Shown here: positions 9,462 through 18,481 of the stretch, one piece after another | Position numbering within the stretch: position 1 is the stretch's first letter | Layout: every line of letters starts with the position of its first letter | DNA from: Desulfobacula sp. | GTDB taxonomy: Bacteria; Desulfobacterota; Desulfobacteria; Desulfobacterales; Desulfobacteraceae | Direction: 5' to 3' | NCBI RefSeq assembly: GCF_030611305.1 | Contig: NZ_JAUWQB010000012.1 | Span: 1-58,280 of the forward strand | Length of the DNA: 58,280 bases | The notes under the pieces: generated by a model | The model's input: the letters and a program-made list of their open reading frames with translations, nothing else | What the model was told of the DNA's origin: nothing | Database searches by the model: none | Position numbers and translations under genes: made by a program

Positions 9462-9549
9462 AACCTTTTTCCCCGCGACTGGTCCCGGGAGCCGCCGTAT
9501 TATGCCAGCCCTCCTTTTTTCCAGTCGCGGATCAGATTTAAAAAGGTTC
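9461..9549. repeat. Nested inverted repeats at the convergent acnA/pepA ends
   Basis: Two 10-bp arms pair across the junction: 9461-9470 (GAACCTTTTT) with 9540-9549, and 9473-9482 (CCGCGACTGG) with 9521-9530, both exact. The right arms lie inside the last codons of pepA and the left arms directly follow the acnA stop. Folded in RNA from either strand this could act as a bidirectional transcription end. A T-run (CTCCTTTTTT) lies inside the loop. Confidence 0.5.
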
Positions 9550-11035
9550 TGACCCCGATACCCGAAGGTCCTTTGGGAATATAGGATTTTTCTGTAAAAT
9601 CCCATGCTGTCCCGGCAATATCCAGGTGAGCCCAGGGCGTTTTATCTATAAAGTTTGACAGGTAGGCCGCAGCCGTAATGGTACCGCCCCATCTACCCCC
9701 TACATTTTTAATGTCTGCCACTTTTGATTCAATCTGTTTTTTGTATTCTTTTGTCAGGGGCAGTCGCCATAAGGGTTCGCCGGCGTCTTTCCCAGCGCAA
9801 ATAAGCCGGTCTGTCAGCTTGTCATTATTGCTTATCAGTCCTGAATAGTGATGACCCAGACCAACGACCACGGCACCGGTCAAGGTGGCAATATCTACCA
9901 CGCAGTCGGGTGTAAAGGTCTTGATGCCATAAGCCAGGGCATCGGCCAGAATCATCCGGCCCTCGGCATCCGTGTTCACAATTTCCGAAGTGACCCCATT
10001 GAAATGGCGGATGATATCCCCTGGTCGGACCGCAGAACTGCCGGACATATTATCTGTGGCAGGAATGACGGCCACAACACCGACAGATGGTTTTTCCTCT
10101 CCTACAGCCTGCATGGTTGCCAATACGGCTGCACCGCCGCACATGTCATATTTCATCTCTTCCATGCCGGATGAAGGCTTTATACTGATTCCGCCGGAAT
10201 CAAATGTAATGCCTTTTCCCACAAGAAGGATGGTATCAGATTTTTTTTCAGGCTTGTATTCAAGAATTACCATCCTGGGAGGAATGGCCGAACCCTGATT
10301 GACAGCCAGAATACCGCCCATACCCAGTTTTTTCATGTCCTTTTTTTCAAGGCAGGTGTATGTCAACCCGTGTGTTTGGGCCAGGATTTTGGCATAGTCG
10401 GCAAATTCTCTGGATGTCCATCCGTTACCGGGTTCGTTGGCCATATCCCTTGCCTCACATGCGGCACGGGCAGCAACAACGCCTTTTTTTACTCCTTTTC
10501 GAGTGGAGTTAACCGAGTTTGTACAGGAGAATCGAATCATCTTAAGTCCGGCATAATCTCCTTTTTTTTTGCTGATTTCTTTGTATTTTAAAAATCGATA
10601 ATCCCCCAGAAGCATGCCTTCTGCAAAACATTCCGCTGTTTTTTCCGGACCAAGGGTTTGGATGGCGGGAAGACAGACCGTTATTGTTTTTGCCTTTGTT
10701 TTTTTACACGCCTTTGCCATGTTCCCCCCGATTTCTCTAAGTAAGTCAACCGTTTTTGAAAAATCCTTTTCCTTTTCTATTTTGCCCATCCCCATCACCA
10801 GGATCCGTCGAGCTTTGATGTTTTCTTCCGCACTAACGGAAGATGGGTAAAACATGAGTTGTTCTTCTGCCTTACCTGAAAAATCCTTCAGGTCAAATGC
10901 CTTTTCCACCGGGTCCTTTATGAAATGATCACATAAGGGCGGTTTGTTTTTTTCCTCTGCCACACAATATATAAGCAGGTCTGAGTCAATGGTTTCTACG
11001 GGTCTTTCAGTTACTGTCAATCGGGTTGTTTTCAT
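9500..11035 (-). CDS. pepA: Leucyl aminopeptidase PepA (M17 family)
   Basis: A 511-residue M17 metallopeptidase, which removes N-terminal residues from peptides in the cytoplasm using two metal ions. The catalytic C-terminal domain carries GKGITFDSGGISIKPS and YDMCGGAAV, followed by NTDAEGRMILADAL, the signature octapeptide region containing metal ligands. ATLTGAVVVGLG and the final PWAHLDIAGTAW are also typical. The N-terminal third is the usual variable domain. AAAGGA precedes the ATG by a few nucleotides. It stands alone between acnA (convergent) and the malic enzyme gene (divergent). Confidence 0.95.
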   Translation of the reverse strand: MKTTRLTVTERPVETIDSDLLIYCVAEEKNKPPLCDHFIKDPVEKAFDLKDFSGKAEEQLMFYPSSVSAEENIKARRILVMGMGKIEKEKDFSKTVDLLREIGGNMAKACKKTKAKTITVCLPAIQTLGPEKTAECFAEGMLLGDYRFLKYKEISKKKGDYAGLKMIRFSCTNSVNSTRKGVKKGVVAARAACEARDMANEPGNGWTSREFADYAKILAQTHGLTYTCLEKKDMKKLGMGGILAVNQGSAIPPRMVILEYKPEKKSDTILLVGKGITFDSGGISIKPSSGMEEMKYDMCGGAAVLATMQAVGEEKPSVGVVAVIPATDNMSGSSAVRPGDIIRHFNGVTSEIVNTDAEGRMILADALAYGIKTFTPDCVVDIATLTGAVVVGLGHHYSGLISNNDKLTDRLICAGKDAGEPLWRLPLTKEYKKQIESKVADIKNVGGRWGGTITAAAYLSNFIDKTPWAHLDIAGTAWDFTEKSYIPKGPSGIGVRTFLNLIRDWKKGGLA

Positions 11036-11163
11036 GGGTGTCCTTTATTATAAGTTTAATCATTCATTTCTTTTACCTTTATTATTATAAAGTTATGATA
11101 TAATATGTTTCGTTGTTTTTTTATAGATATATTTTACTGAAATTATAATTTAAGGGAATTTTT

Positions 11164-12903
11164 TTGTTTATGGAAATCAATCATTACGAGTTTAAGTATG
11201 GCGAATTTGGAGAAACCACAGGAGTCCAGATTAACTTAAGGGGTTTTGATGTCCTTCGTTTCAACAACATCAGTAAAGGCACCGCTTTTACGATTGATGA
11301 AAGACGCAAACTTAAACTCAGCGGTTATCTGCCACCAAGGGTAAAGCCCCTCGAAGACCAGGTCAGATCAAGTCTTGATATCATTGAGAAAAAAGAAAGT
11401 GATATTGAAAAATTTATTTATATCAGAAGTCTTTATGACAGGAATGTTGTGCTCGCCCATGCTGTTATTGCAAATGATGTTACAAAATTTCTACCCATTA
11501 TCTATACCCCCACCGTGGGTCTTGCCTGTCAGCAATACTCTAAATTGTTTCGCGGAGCAAACGGTATCCATTTCTATCCAGGCAATATTGATTATGCAGA
11601 GCACGTTCTGCATCATTATACGGATCAGGATATTGGAATTGCCGTGGTAACGGATAACCAGGGAATCCTAGGTATTGGTGACCAGGGTGCCGGCGGTATC
11701 CCCATTTGCCTGGGAAAACTGATGCTCTATACCCAGGGCGCAGGACTTGCTCCCTGGCACTGCCTTCCCATATCCCTTGATGTGGGGACGGATAATGAAG
11801 AACTCTTAAATGACCCGGACTATCTGGGTTGGCGGCACAAACGTATCAAGGGCGAAGAATATTATGACTTCATCGAAAAATTTGTAATAGCCTTTAAAAA
11901 GAATTTCCCCCATGCCCTGTGTCAGTGGGAGGACTTTTCAAAACAGACGGCTTTTAACGTCCGGGATAAATATCTCAAAGAATTGATTTCCTTTAATGAT
12001 GATATCCAGGGAACCGGTGCTGTGGCCCTGGCTGGTATTCTTGCCGCCATGAAAGTAAAAAAAGAAAAAATGACCGATCAGGTTTATCTGGTCCATGGCG
12101 CCGGTGCAGGCGGTATCGGCATTGCAGAACAGATCGAGACAGAACTTGTTGAGCAGGGCCTGGATAGAAAAGATGCCGAAGCCAAAATATTTACTCTTGA
12201 TTCAAAAGGGCTTGTCACCACTGACAGAGAACTTGAACCGTATAAAACAAAACTTGCAAAAGATCCGAAAACACTTTCCTGGCTGAAAAACCCAGAAGAC
12301 AACACTCTTTTAAACGTGATTAAAAATGAAAAAGTGACCGTATTGATCGGCACCTCAGGGCAGCCCGGATGTTTTACAAAAGAAATTGTTGAGGCCGTGG
12401 GTAAAAATACGGACAGACCTGTTATCCTGCCATTGAGCAATCCCACTGCAAAAGCAGAAGCCCTGCCAAAAGATGTCTATGAATGGACCGACGGAAAAGC
12501 TCTTGTGGCGACAGGTTCTCCTTTTGATCCCGTCCAGCACAACGGCAAGGCCTATAGAATAGGTCAAATGAACAATTCCTTTGTCTTCCCGGGTGTCGGC
12601 CTTGGTGTTGTGGCATCCGGCGCCAGTGAAGTTTTGCCAACCTTCTTTTCTGCGGCAGCCCATGCAATTGCTGAATTTGTCAAAGAAAAAGAGCTGAATG
12701 ACGGCATTCTGTTTCCCCCTCTGGATCAACTGAGAAACGTCTCCCTGGAAGTTGCCAAAAAAGTCGGTGCAGAAGCCATTAAGGCCGGTGTTACTCAAAA
12801 GGGTTGTGCTTTCTCAAAATTTAAGCACAATAATGATCCCGAACGACTGAACATTCTTGTGGATAAAATACGCTGGAGTCCCAGGTATCTGGAACAGGTT
12901 TAA
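11164..12903 (+). CDS. NAD-type malic enzyme
   Basis: The protein is about 579 residues, the size of the MaeA-type malic enzymes that convert malate to pyruvate and CO2. Marks are IYTPTVGLACQQYS, GIGDQGAGGIPI, the metal-site sequence FNDDIQGTGAV and PLSNPTAKAEA. The NAD-binding glycine-rich loop is VHGAGAGGIGIAEQ. Two starts are possible: TTG at 11164, with AAGGGA 6 nt upstream, and ATG at 11170, with the same site 12 nt away. Spacing favours TTG. It is single, with a TATAAT-like box at 11099-11104. The enzyme may feed pyruvate or NADH in a complete oxidiser; cofactor choice is inferred from family type. Confidence 0.92.
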   Translation: MFMEINHYEFKYGEFGETTGVQINLRGFDVLRFNNISKGTAFTIDERRKLKLSGYLPPRVKPLEDQVRSSLDIIEKKESDIEKFIYIRSLYDRNVVLAHAVIANDVTKFLPIIYTPTVGLACQQYSKLFRGANGIHFYPGNIDYAEHVLHHYTDQDIGIAVVTDNQGILGIGDQGAGGIPICLGKLMLYTQGAGLAPWHCLPISLDVGTDNEELLNDPDYLGWRHKRIKGEEYYDFIEKFVIAFKKNFPHALCQWEDFSKQTAFNVRDKYLKELISFNDDIQGTGAVALAGILAAMKVKKEKMTDQVYLVHGAGAGGIGIAEQIETELVEQGLDRKDAEAKIFTLDSKGLVTTDRELEPYKTKLAKDPKTLSWLKNPEDNTLLNVIKNEKVTVLIGTSGQPGCFTKEIVEAVGKNTDRPVILPLSNPTAKAEALPKDVYEWTDGKALVATGSPFDPVQHNGKAYRIGQMNNSFVFPGVGLGVVASGASEVLPTFFSAAAHAIAEFVKEKELNDGILFPPLDQLRNVSLEVAKKVGAEAIKAGVTQKGCAFSKFKHNNDPERLNILVDKIRWSPRYLEQV

Positions 12904-12922
12904 TATTTGCTGAATGCCAACA

Positions 12923-12950
12923 GCCCGTTACCCGTGTTTGGGCAACGGGC
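12923..12950. terminator. GC-rich hairpin after the malic enzyme gene
   Basis: GCCCGTTACCC pairs with GGGCAACGGGC around a 6-nt loop with one mismatch. It lies 20 nt after the malic enzyme stop and 47 nt before the convergent kinase gene end. There is no clear T-run, so it may be a Rho-assisted or bidirectional terminator. Confidence 0.55.
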
Positions 12951-12996
12951 CTGCGGGCTCATCCCCACATTTTACAAATTCACTGAAATAATATGG

Positions 12997-14496
12997 CTAA
13001 ATTTTATATTTTGATTTTGGAAAATAGATAGAAAAGCAAGTGCCTTTATCTACTTCACTTTCCACTTCAATGGTTCCGTGGTGAGCTTCAACAACATTTT
13101 TCACTATGGCAAGTCCAAGACCTGTTCCGTTAATATGTCTTGTTTTTTCATTCTTCACACGAAAGAATTTGTCAAAAATATGTTCCAACTCTTTTTGCGG
13201 GATTCCAAATCCGGTATCAGAAACCATGATTTTCGCACAATCACTCTTTTCATCGGCTAATACGGTTATCTTCCCGCCATCTGGGCTATACCGGATCGCG
13301 TTGGATATTAAATTAGAAATTACTTCTTCTATGTTTGTCCGGTTTCCCATCATTCGAATTTCTTTTCGGGTCTTTTTTATTATCAAATGAATGGATTTGG
13401 AATTTGCTTGATCCCGGTACAACACAACCTGATCTTTTATAAGTTCAATCAGATCCAATTCTTCTCTCTCCTGGTTAATTAACCCAGATTCAATTTTGGA
13501 AATATCCAGAAGTTCGGTTGAAAGAGCGGTTAATGACTTGACGCGATTAGAACTTTTTTGCAGTATCTCTTTTTGTTTGTCCGTCAATTCACCCGCCAAC
13601 CCGTCCAGGACGATATTTAACTGCATGAGAATAGAGTTTAAAGGACTTTTAATTTCATGAGCAACCATGGAGACAAAATCCGATTTTAACTGATCGATCT
13701 TTTTTAAGGCCGTAATATCATTAAAAACAGTGATAGACCCCAAATTTCTTTTCAGGCGGTCCCGGAACGGAATACACCTGACACCAATGATCATATCATC
13801 CTTTTTAGTTGAAGTGGGCATGGTGATCTCATCGGTAATTTCTGCAAATATATCCTCGGGCTGCTCAATAGCCTGATCTATCATATCCAGCAACCTGGGA
13901 TCCTTTATAAATTCAGACACAGTATGACCGATCACAGATTTCTTCCTGCAGCCGATCATCTTTAAGAATGCCGGATTTGCCAGGGCAATCCGTTTCTGAT
14001 TATCTGTTGTTAAAACACCATTATTCAAGGTATTAATCATGACCCTCATTCGGGATTTTTCCGTTGCAATATCCTGAAGCGTATGTATAAATTCAATGGC
14101 TTTGCTGATAACAACCCTTAATTGCTGGGGTGAAAAAGGTTTTGATAAAAAATCAAAAGCCCCCTTTTTCATTGTTTCAATTGAGTGTTCAAGAGTTGCA
14201 TATCCGGTAATTACTATCACCACAGTATCAGGGTGGCGGGATTTTACATCGGTTAGGACATCCAGCCCGGACATCCCCGGCATCATTAAATCCAATAAAA
14301 TGATATCAAAATGTTTTTCTTCAATCATTTTCAACCCTTTAATGCCGTTTTCTGCCACCTCAACATCACATCCTTCTTCAGTCAACAACCTGTGACAGAC
14401 TTCCTGAATCCGCACTTCATCATCCACGACCAGAACCCGTGGCTGGAAAACAATATTCTTTACACTATCTTTTATTGAATCTTTACTATTATTCAT
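12997..14496 (-). CDS. Receiver-PAS-histidine kinase hybrid protein
   Basis: A 499-residue signalling protein. Residues about 18-135 form a receiver domain (VLVVDDE, phospho-Asp in LLDLMMPG, Thr in ITGYA, Lys in LSKPF). A PAS domain follows at about 150-265. The HisKA phospho-His box is MVAHEIKSPLNS near residue 280, and the HATPase has NLISNAIRY, DTGFGIP and GTGLGLAI. There is no membrane segment, so it is cytoplasmic. The order receiver-PAS-kinase suggests that it takes a phosphate or signal from another kinase. It is the last of a minus-strand run following a PAS kinase, an ACT-like protein, a receiver protein and the MetF/HdrA genes. Confidence 0.9.
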   Translation of the reverse strand: MNNSKDSIKDSVKNIVFQPRVLVVDDEVRIQEVCHRLLTEEGCDVEVAENGIKGLKMIEEKHFDIILLDLMMPGMSGLDVLTDVKSRHPDTVVIVITGYATLEHSIETMKKGAFDFLSKPFSPQQLRVVISKAIEFIHTLQDIATEKSRMRVMINTLNNGVLTTDNQKRIALANPAFLKMIGCRKKSVIGHTVSEFIKDPRLLDMIDQAIEQPEDIFAEITDEITMPTSTKKDDMIIGVRCIPFRDRLKRNLGSITVFNDITALKKIDQLKSDFVSMVAHEIKSPLNSILMQLNIVLDGLAGELTDKQKEILQKSSNRVKSLTALSTELLDISKIESGLINQEREELDLIELIKDQVVLYRDQANSKSIHLIIKKTRKEIRMMGNRTNIEEVISNLISNAIRYSPDGGKITVLADEKSDCAKIMVSDTGFGIPQKELEHIFDKFFRVKNEKTRHINGTGLGLAIVKNVVEAHHGTIEVESEVDKGTCFSIYFPKSKYKI

Positions 14497-14538
14497 GATT
14501 ATTCTATTCTCAGTTTAAATTATCATATCTTTAAAGGG

Positions 14539-16077
14539 TTATGAATTACACAAAAATGGTATTTTTTCCGAGGCAACATACATTGGAAATTCAACGATAA
14601 AAGTTGTTCCTTTCGAACCTGTTTTTTTAACAGAAATTTTCGCTCCGTGTTCTTCTATAATACCGTAAACAATACTCAGACCGAGACCTGTACTTTTCCC
14701 CACTTCCTTTGTTGTAAAAAAAGGATCAAAAATTTTAGATAAATCTTTATAGAGGATACCTTTTCCGGTATCTCTCACTTCCAGAAAAACCTTTTTCTGG
14801 ACTTTATTCTTATATGTTGTCAAGGTGATTGTGCCGGTTCCGTCCATGGCGTCTGCAGCATTGATCACCAGGTTAATCAGCGCCTGGTTGAGCTTATTGG
14901 TATCTGCATTAATGAGCATCATGTCCTCTGACAGATTTTTTTTAACTTCTATATTTCGAAACTTCTTCTGATCCCTGATCAATGTCAGGCTCTGTTCGAG
15001 AATCTCATTGAGTTGAACAATTTCCTTTAGTGTTCCCGCACTGCGGCTGTACACCAACAGGCTTTTAACAATTTCCCTGCACCGGTTGGCATCTTCAAGA
15101 ATACACCCAAGATCTTGACGCATACTCTTGTCAATATCATCCCTCTCCAGAAGAAGGCTTGCATAAAACAGAACACCTGTCAGCGGATTATTGATTTCAT
15201 GAGCAACCCCGGCAGCCAACTGACCCATAGACGCCATTTTTTCAGATTGTGCAAGCTGTTCCTGAGTGAGCTTCAACTCTGTTTCAACCCTGATCTTATC
15301 TTTTAAATCATTATAAATCGCCATTGTGGCGGATTCATTGCCTTTTTCATCGTAGATAATAGCAGCAGACATCTCAACTTCAATTTCTTCACCACTTGCA
15401 TTGACAATGTTAATGCGTGGAATCAAAAGTTTTCCCTTGCCCCCGATTTTTTCATCCCGAAGCATTCGCATTATTTCTTTGGCCTTACCCGGTCGATACA
15501 ATTGTTCTGTATGTTTTATCTTGCCTTCCCCGCCGTTATAGTCGCCAAACAATTCTTTTGCCACTGAATTCATTAAATTGATATTGCCCTGCCGGTCTGC
15601 GGCAACAATAGCACTTGCAGATGAATAGATAACCCGACTGATAAATTCTTTCGCGCCATGCAACTGGCTTTCAAGGGATTTGGTCCGGGTAATATCCCGC
15701 ATACTCCCAATCACATAGGCCACATCACCGTTTTCATCGAAAACAGGGGAAAACACCCTCTCCTCCCATCGATAATGATGCTTTACCGTAAAACGATGAC
15801 TCTTTTTATCTTTTATGACTTTGGAAATGGTACACTGGTCAGACTTACAGGGCGTATCTTTATATAAAAACGTATGATAACATTTTTTCCCAAAAATTTC
15901 CTTAAAGGAAAGATTAAAGGTTTCATAAAATTTCTTATTGGCGCCTACCAGGGTTTTATCAGGAGAAATAATGACACTTGGGTAGGACAGGGAATCAAAT
16001 ATCCTTATCCGCCAATACATCTCATCCGCAGACATGTCCAAATCTTTTCTCACACCATTTACCTTAGAATCATTCAT
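14539..16077 (-). CDS. PAS-domain histidine kinase
   Basis: A 512-residue soluble kinase. Two PAS domains occupy about 25-135 and 145-265; the first contains CYHTFLYKDTPC and the second SSASAIVAADRQGNINLMN. The phospho-His box is GVAHEINNPLTG near 300, and the HATPase shows LVINAADAMDG, DTGKGI, FFTTKEVGKSTGLGLSI. This kinase type resembles NtrB-like sensors. No transmembrane helix is seen. It lies 8 nt after the ACT-like gene and 42 nt before the hybrid kinase gene, so the three probably act together. The signal is unknown; the position after Wood-Ljungdahl genes suggests metabolic sensing. Confidence 0.9.
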   Translation of the reverse strand: MNDSKVNGVRKDLDMSADEMYWRIRIFDSLSYPSVIISPDKTLVGANKKFYETFNLSFKEIFGKKCYHTFLYKDTPCKSDQCTISKVIKDKKSHRFTVKHHYRWEERVFSPVFDENGDVAYVIGSMRDITRTKSLESQLHGAKEFISRVIYSSASAIVAADRQGNINLMNSVAKELFGDYNGGEGKIKHTEQLYRPGKAKEIMRMLRDEKIGGKGKLLIPRINIVNASGEEIEVEMSAAIIYDEKGNESATMAIYNDLKDKIRVETELKLTQEQLAQSEKMASMGQLAAGVAHEINNPLTGVLFYASLLLERDDIDKSMRQDLGCILEDANRCREIVKSLLVYSRSAGTLKEIVQLNEILEQSLTLIRDQKKFRNIEVKKNLSEDMMLINADTNKLNQALINLVINAADAMDGTGTITLTTYKNKVQKKVFLEVRDTGKGILYKDLSKIFDPFFTTKEVGKSTGLGLSIVYGIIEEHGAKISVKKTGSKGTTFIVEFPMYVASEKIPFLCNS

Positions 16078-16085
16078 TTGTTTAA

Positions 16086-17039
16086 TTATGGAATTTCAAA
16101 CACATCCATCAACGCCTGTTTGGCCTCCTCACCTTTACCCTGGGGCAGAACAATACCAATACTGGCCCCGGTGCAGCCTGTCTGCAAAACAGGGATGGAT
16201 TTTTCCGAAAGACAATTCAATGCCCTGCTGATAATACTGTGCCTGTCGCCGAAATGTGGGCCGTGAAAATTGATCAGTTCAGCGGCACAGGTTTGACGGG
16301 CAGGGATACCCAGCTTTTTCCCCGTTAACAAAAAAAGGTGTATCTGCGCAGGCGTTTCCATATAAGCAGAAGTATGGAAAAACTTATTTTCTTTATCTTC
16401 CATGGATTGAATCTCTTGTCCGAACGTGGCCAGCCGGTCAAAAGAAAAGAGATAAAAACTAAGATTCAAGCCAGACTCCAATGCGATCCCGTAAGTCTTT
16501 ATTTTCTTTTCTACATAGGTTGCACGGGTTTCAGGATATTTTCTCTTCAAAAATTGAGTAAATTCTTCATTCTGTTCCTGCTCAAACGGGACATGGGATT
16601 CAGGCAGATCGAAATTCTTCGAAAAAATATCAATAACAGCATCACAATCGGTTTGATCAACAACAAATGTTAACATTGCATTTGAAGAAACCATGTGCCG
16701 GAATGATAATTTCAGCCTTCCCATAAGCGACAGGAGAAAACCCAATGACCGCAACCTGTAATGGTGGGGATATATGGATATGATACAGACATTCCTGTGA
16801 TAATCCAGATTTCCGTCCTGACGTGCCGGCTGTCCAAGATGTTTTGAAGCAATGGATCCTGAAATATAGGATCTATCGCCAATAGTGTTCAAGACAATAA
16901 ATACCATATTAATCTTATCGGATGCCAGGATTTGATAGAGAGGCACACAGGGCTGATCCCGTCTGTCAATATCCACCTGGGTCATCTGAATATAATTTTT
17001 ATTCAGACGAATCCCGTTTATTTTTACTTGCTCCGTCAT
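16086..17039 (-). CDS. ACT-domain protein, aspartokinase-regulatory-like, function unknown
   Basis: A 317-residue soluble protein counted from the ATG at 17039, which has CAGGG about 8 nt upstream; an earlier in-frame ATG at 17099 would add 20 residues with an unlikely hydrophobic, Cys-rich start. The last 80 residues (RHSIISRALNCLSEKSIPVL, then GASIGIVLP and AKQALMDVF) look like an ACT fold as found at the end of aspartate kinases, and an earlier part (AMLTFVVDQTDCDAVIDIF) resembles a second one. No kinase domain is present. ACT domains bind amino acids or other small ligands. Its place between a receiver gene and a PAS kinase gene suggests a ligand-sensing role. This assignment is weak. Confidence 0.55.
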   Translation of the reverse strand: MTEQVKINGIRLNKNYIQMTQVDIDRRDQPCVPLYQILASDKINMVFIVLNTIGDRSYISGSIASKHLGQPARQDGNLDYHRNVCIISIYPHHYRLRSLGFLLSLMGRLKLSFRHMVSSNAMLTFVVDQTDCDAVIDIFSKNFDLPESHVPFEQEQNEEFTQFLKRKYPETRATYVEKKIKTYGIALESGLNLSFYLFSFDRLATFGQEIQSMEDKENKFFHTSAYMETPAQIHLFLLTGKKLGIPARQTCAAELINFHGPHFGDRHSIISRALNCLSEKSIPVLQTGCTGASIGIVLPQGKGEEAKQALMDVFEIP

Positions 17040-17129
17040 CCCTGAAACCCTGCAAATTTTACAATATGGTGTAATAAAAATGGCGGTGAGGGCAAACACA
17101 CACTCCCGCCATATTATTTTTCCACAATG

Positions 17130-17516
17130 CTATTGGCAATGGTCTCCGACGATTTCCATTAATTTGTCCAGATCAATGGGTTTGGGAATATAATCGTCTG
17201 CCAGAGTTGCTTTGCCATCATGATGAGTATAGCTGGTTGTTTTTACCGAATCCGCCACAGCAGTCAAAAGCACGATAATAATATCTTTAAGATCATCATT
17301 GTTTTTAATATCATCACAGACTTCCCAACCATTTTTCCTTGGCATCATTACATCAAGAATAACAAGAGCGGGTTTTTCCTCTTTTATTTTTTCCATGGCT
17401 TCTTCACCGTCATAAGCCCTGGCAACTCTATACTCCAGAGATTCCAATTTCATGGAAACCGCTTCCACCAGATCAGGATCATCATCCACGACCAAAATAA
17501 GTTTTTTTTCACTCAT
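17130..17516 (-). CDS. Single-domain response regulator (receiver only)
   Basis: A 128-residue CheY-like receiver with no output domain: ILVVDDDPD, phospho-Asp in VILDVMMPRKNG, Thr in VLLTAVAD and Lys in YIPKPIDL. The region between the Thr and Lys motifs has a long polar insert (about 20 residues). The frame opens at a GTG at 17525, but AAGGAG is 8 nt before the ATG at 17516, which I take as the start. It lies 41 nt after metF and 90 nt before the ACT-like gene. It could relay phosphate between the two kinases downstream or bind a metabolic partner. Confidence 0.88.
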   Translation of the reverse strand: MSEKKLILVVDDDPDLVEAVSMKLESLEYRVARAYDGEEAMEKIKEEKPALVILDVMMPRKNGWEVCDDIKNNDDLKDIIIVLLTAVADSVKTTSYTHHDGKATLADDYIPKPIDLDKLMEIVGDHCQ

Positions 17517-17557
17517 TTTTTTCACTCCTTTTTATTGTCTTTATTGCTTTTTTATTC

Positions 17558-18481
17558 CTATACCACAGGTCTGGGGAACAATCCTGCTTTTTCTACAATT
17601 TGAGGAACCTTTTCTTCCCATTCAATGGCCATAATGTGAAATCCATGTACACCTTTGACTTTTTTTAACCTTTCAATGGATTCAATGGCTATTTTTATGC
17701 CTTCTTCGGGTTGTTCTTCCTTTGAGACTCCCTCCATGCGTTTGATGACATCATCGGGCACATCCATACCCGGCACTTTGTTTTTCATATACCTTGCCAT
17801 GCCGGCTGATTTCATTGGGGTGATCCCTGCTAAGAGATGCACCTGTTCATCAAGACCCCTGTCACACACCATTTCCATATATTTTTCAAATTTATCCAGA
17901 TTGAAAATGCACTGGGTCTGGATAAAATCCGCACCTGCTTTTATTTTTTTGGCAAGACGCATGACTCTGAGTTCAAAAGGATCGGCAAAAGGATTGGCTG
18001 CAGCCCCGATAAACATTTTTGGCGGGGATTTAATATCTGCACCGCCCTGGAATTTGCCTTCATCTCTCATTTTTCTCACCGCCTGAACCAGTTGAATGGA
18101 ATCCAGGTCAAAGACACCATTAGCCATGGGATGATCACCGAATTTCACATGATCCCCCGACAGACACATCATGGTGTTAATACCCATGGAATAGGCACCG
18201 ATAATGTCGCTCTGCATGGCCAGGCGGTTCCGGTCCCTTGTTACCATCTGCAAAATGGGGTCCAATCCCATCTGTTTAATAATTACACCGGCTGCCCAGC
18301 TGGACATTCTCACCATGGCGGTCTGATTGTCTGTTACATTAATAGCATCAACATGATCTTTTATAAGACTTGCCTTTTCTTTTACCTTTTCAGGAATTGC
18401 ACCGCGGGGAGGACCGACTTCAGAGGTCACCGCAAGGGCTCCCGATGCCAATACTTTTTCCAGTCTGCTTTGTGTCTTCAT
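17558..18481 (-). CDS. metF: Methylenetetrahydrofolate reductase MetF (canonical copy)
   Basis: A 307-residue (beta-alpha)8 flavoprotein that interconverts methylene- and methyl-tetrahydrofolate, here in the C1 branch of the reductive acetyl-CoA pathway. Residues aligned by eye with the key E. coli MetF residues are present: E21 in SEVGPPRG (E28), D110 in CLSGD (D120) and Q190 in IQTQ (Q183). The ATG overlaps the metV stop (ATGA), with GAGG upstream. It forms a unit with metV, mvhD and hdrA, so electrons probably come from or go to an Hdr-type complex rather than NADH. A second, divergent MetF is encoded at the head of the same run. Confidence 0.92.
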   Translation of the reverse strand: MKTQSRLEKVLASGALAVTSEVGPPRGAIPEKVKEKASLIKDHVDAINVTDNQTAMVRMSSWAAGVIIKQMGLDPILQMVTRDRNRLAMQSDIIGAYSMGINTMMCLSGDHVKFGDHPMANGVFDLDSIQLVQAVRKMRDEGKFQGGADIKSPPKMFIGAAANPFADPFELRVMRLAKKIKAGADFIQTQCIFNLDKFEKYMEMVCDRGLDEQVHLLAGITPMKSAGMARYMKNKVPGMDVPDDVIKRMEGVSKEEQPEEGIKIAIESIERLKKVKGVHGFHIMAIEWEEKVPQIVEKAGLFPRPVV

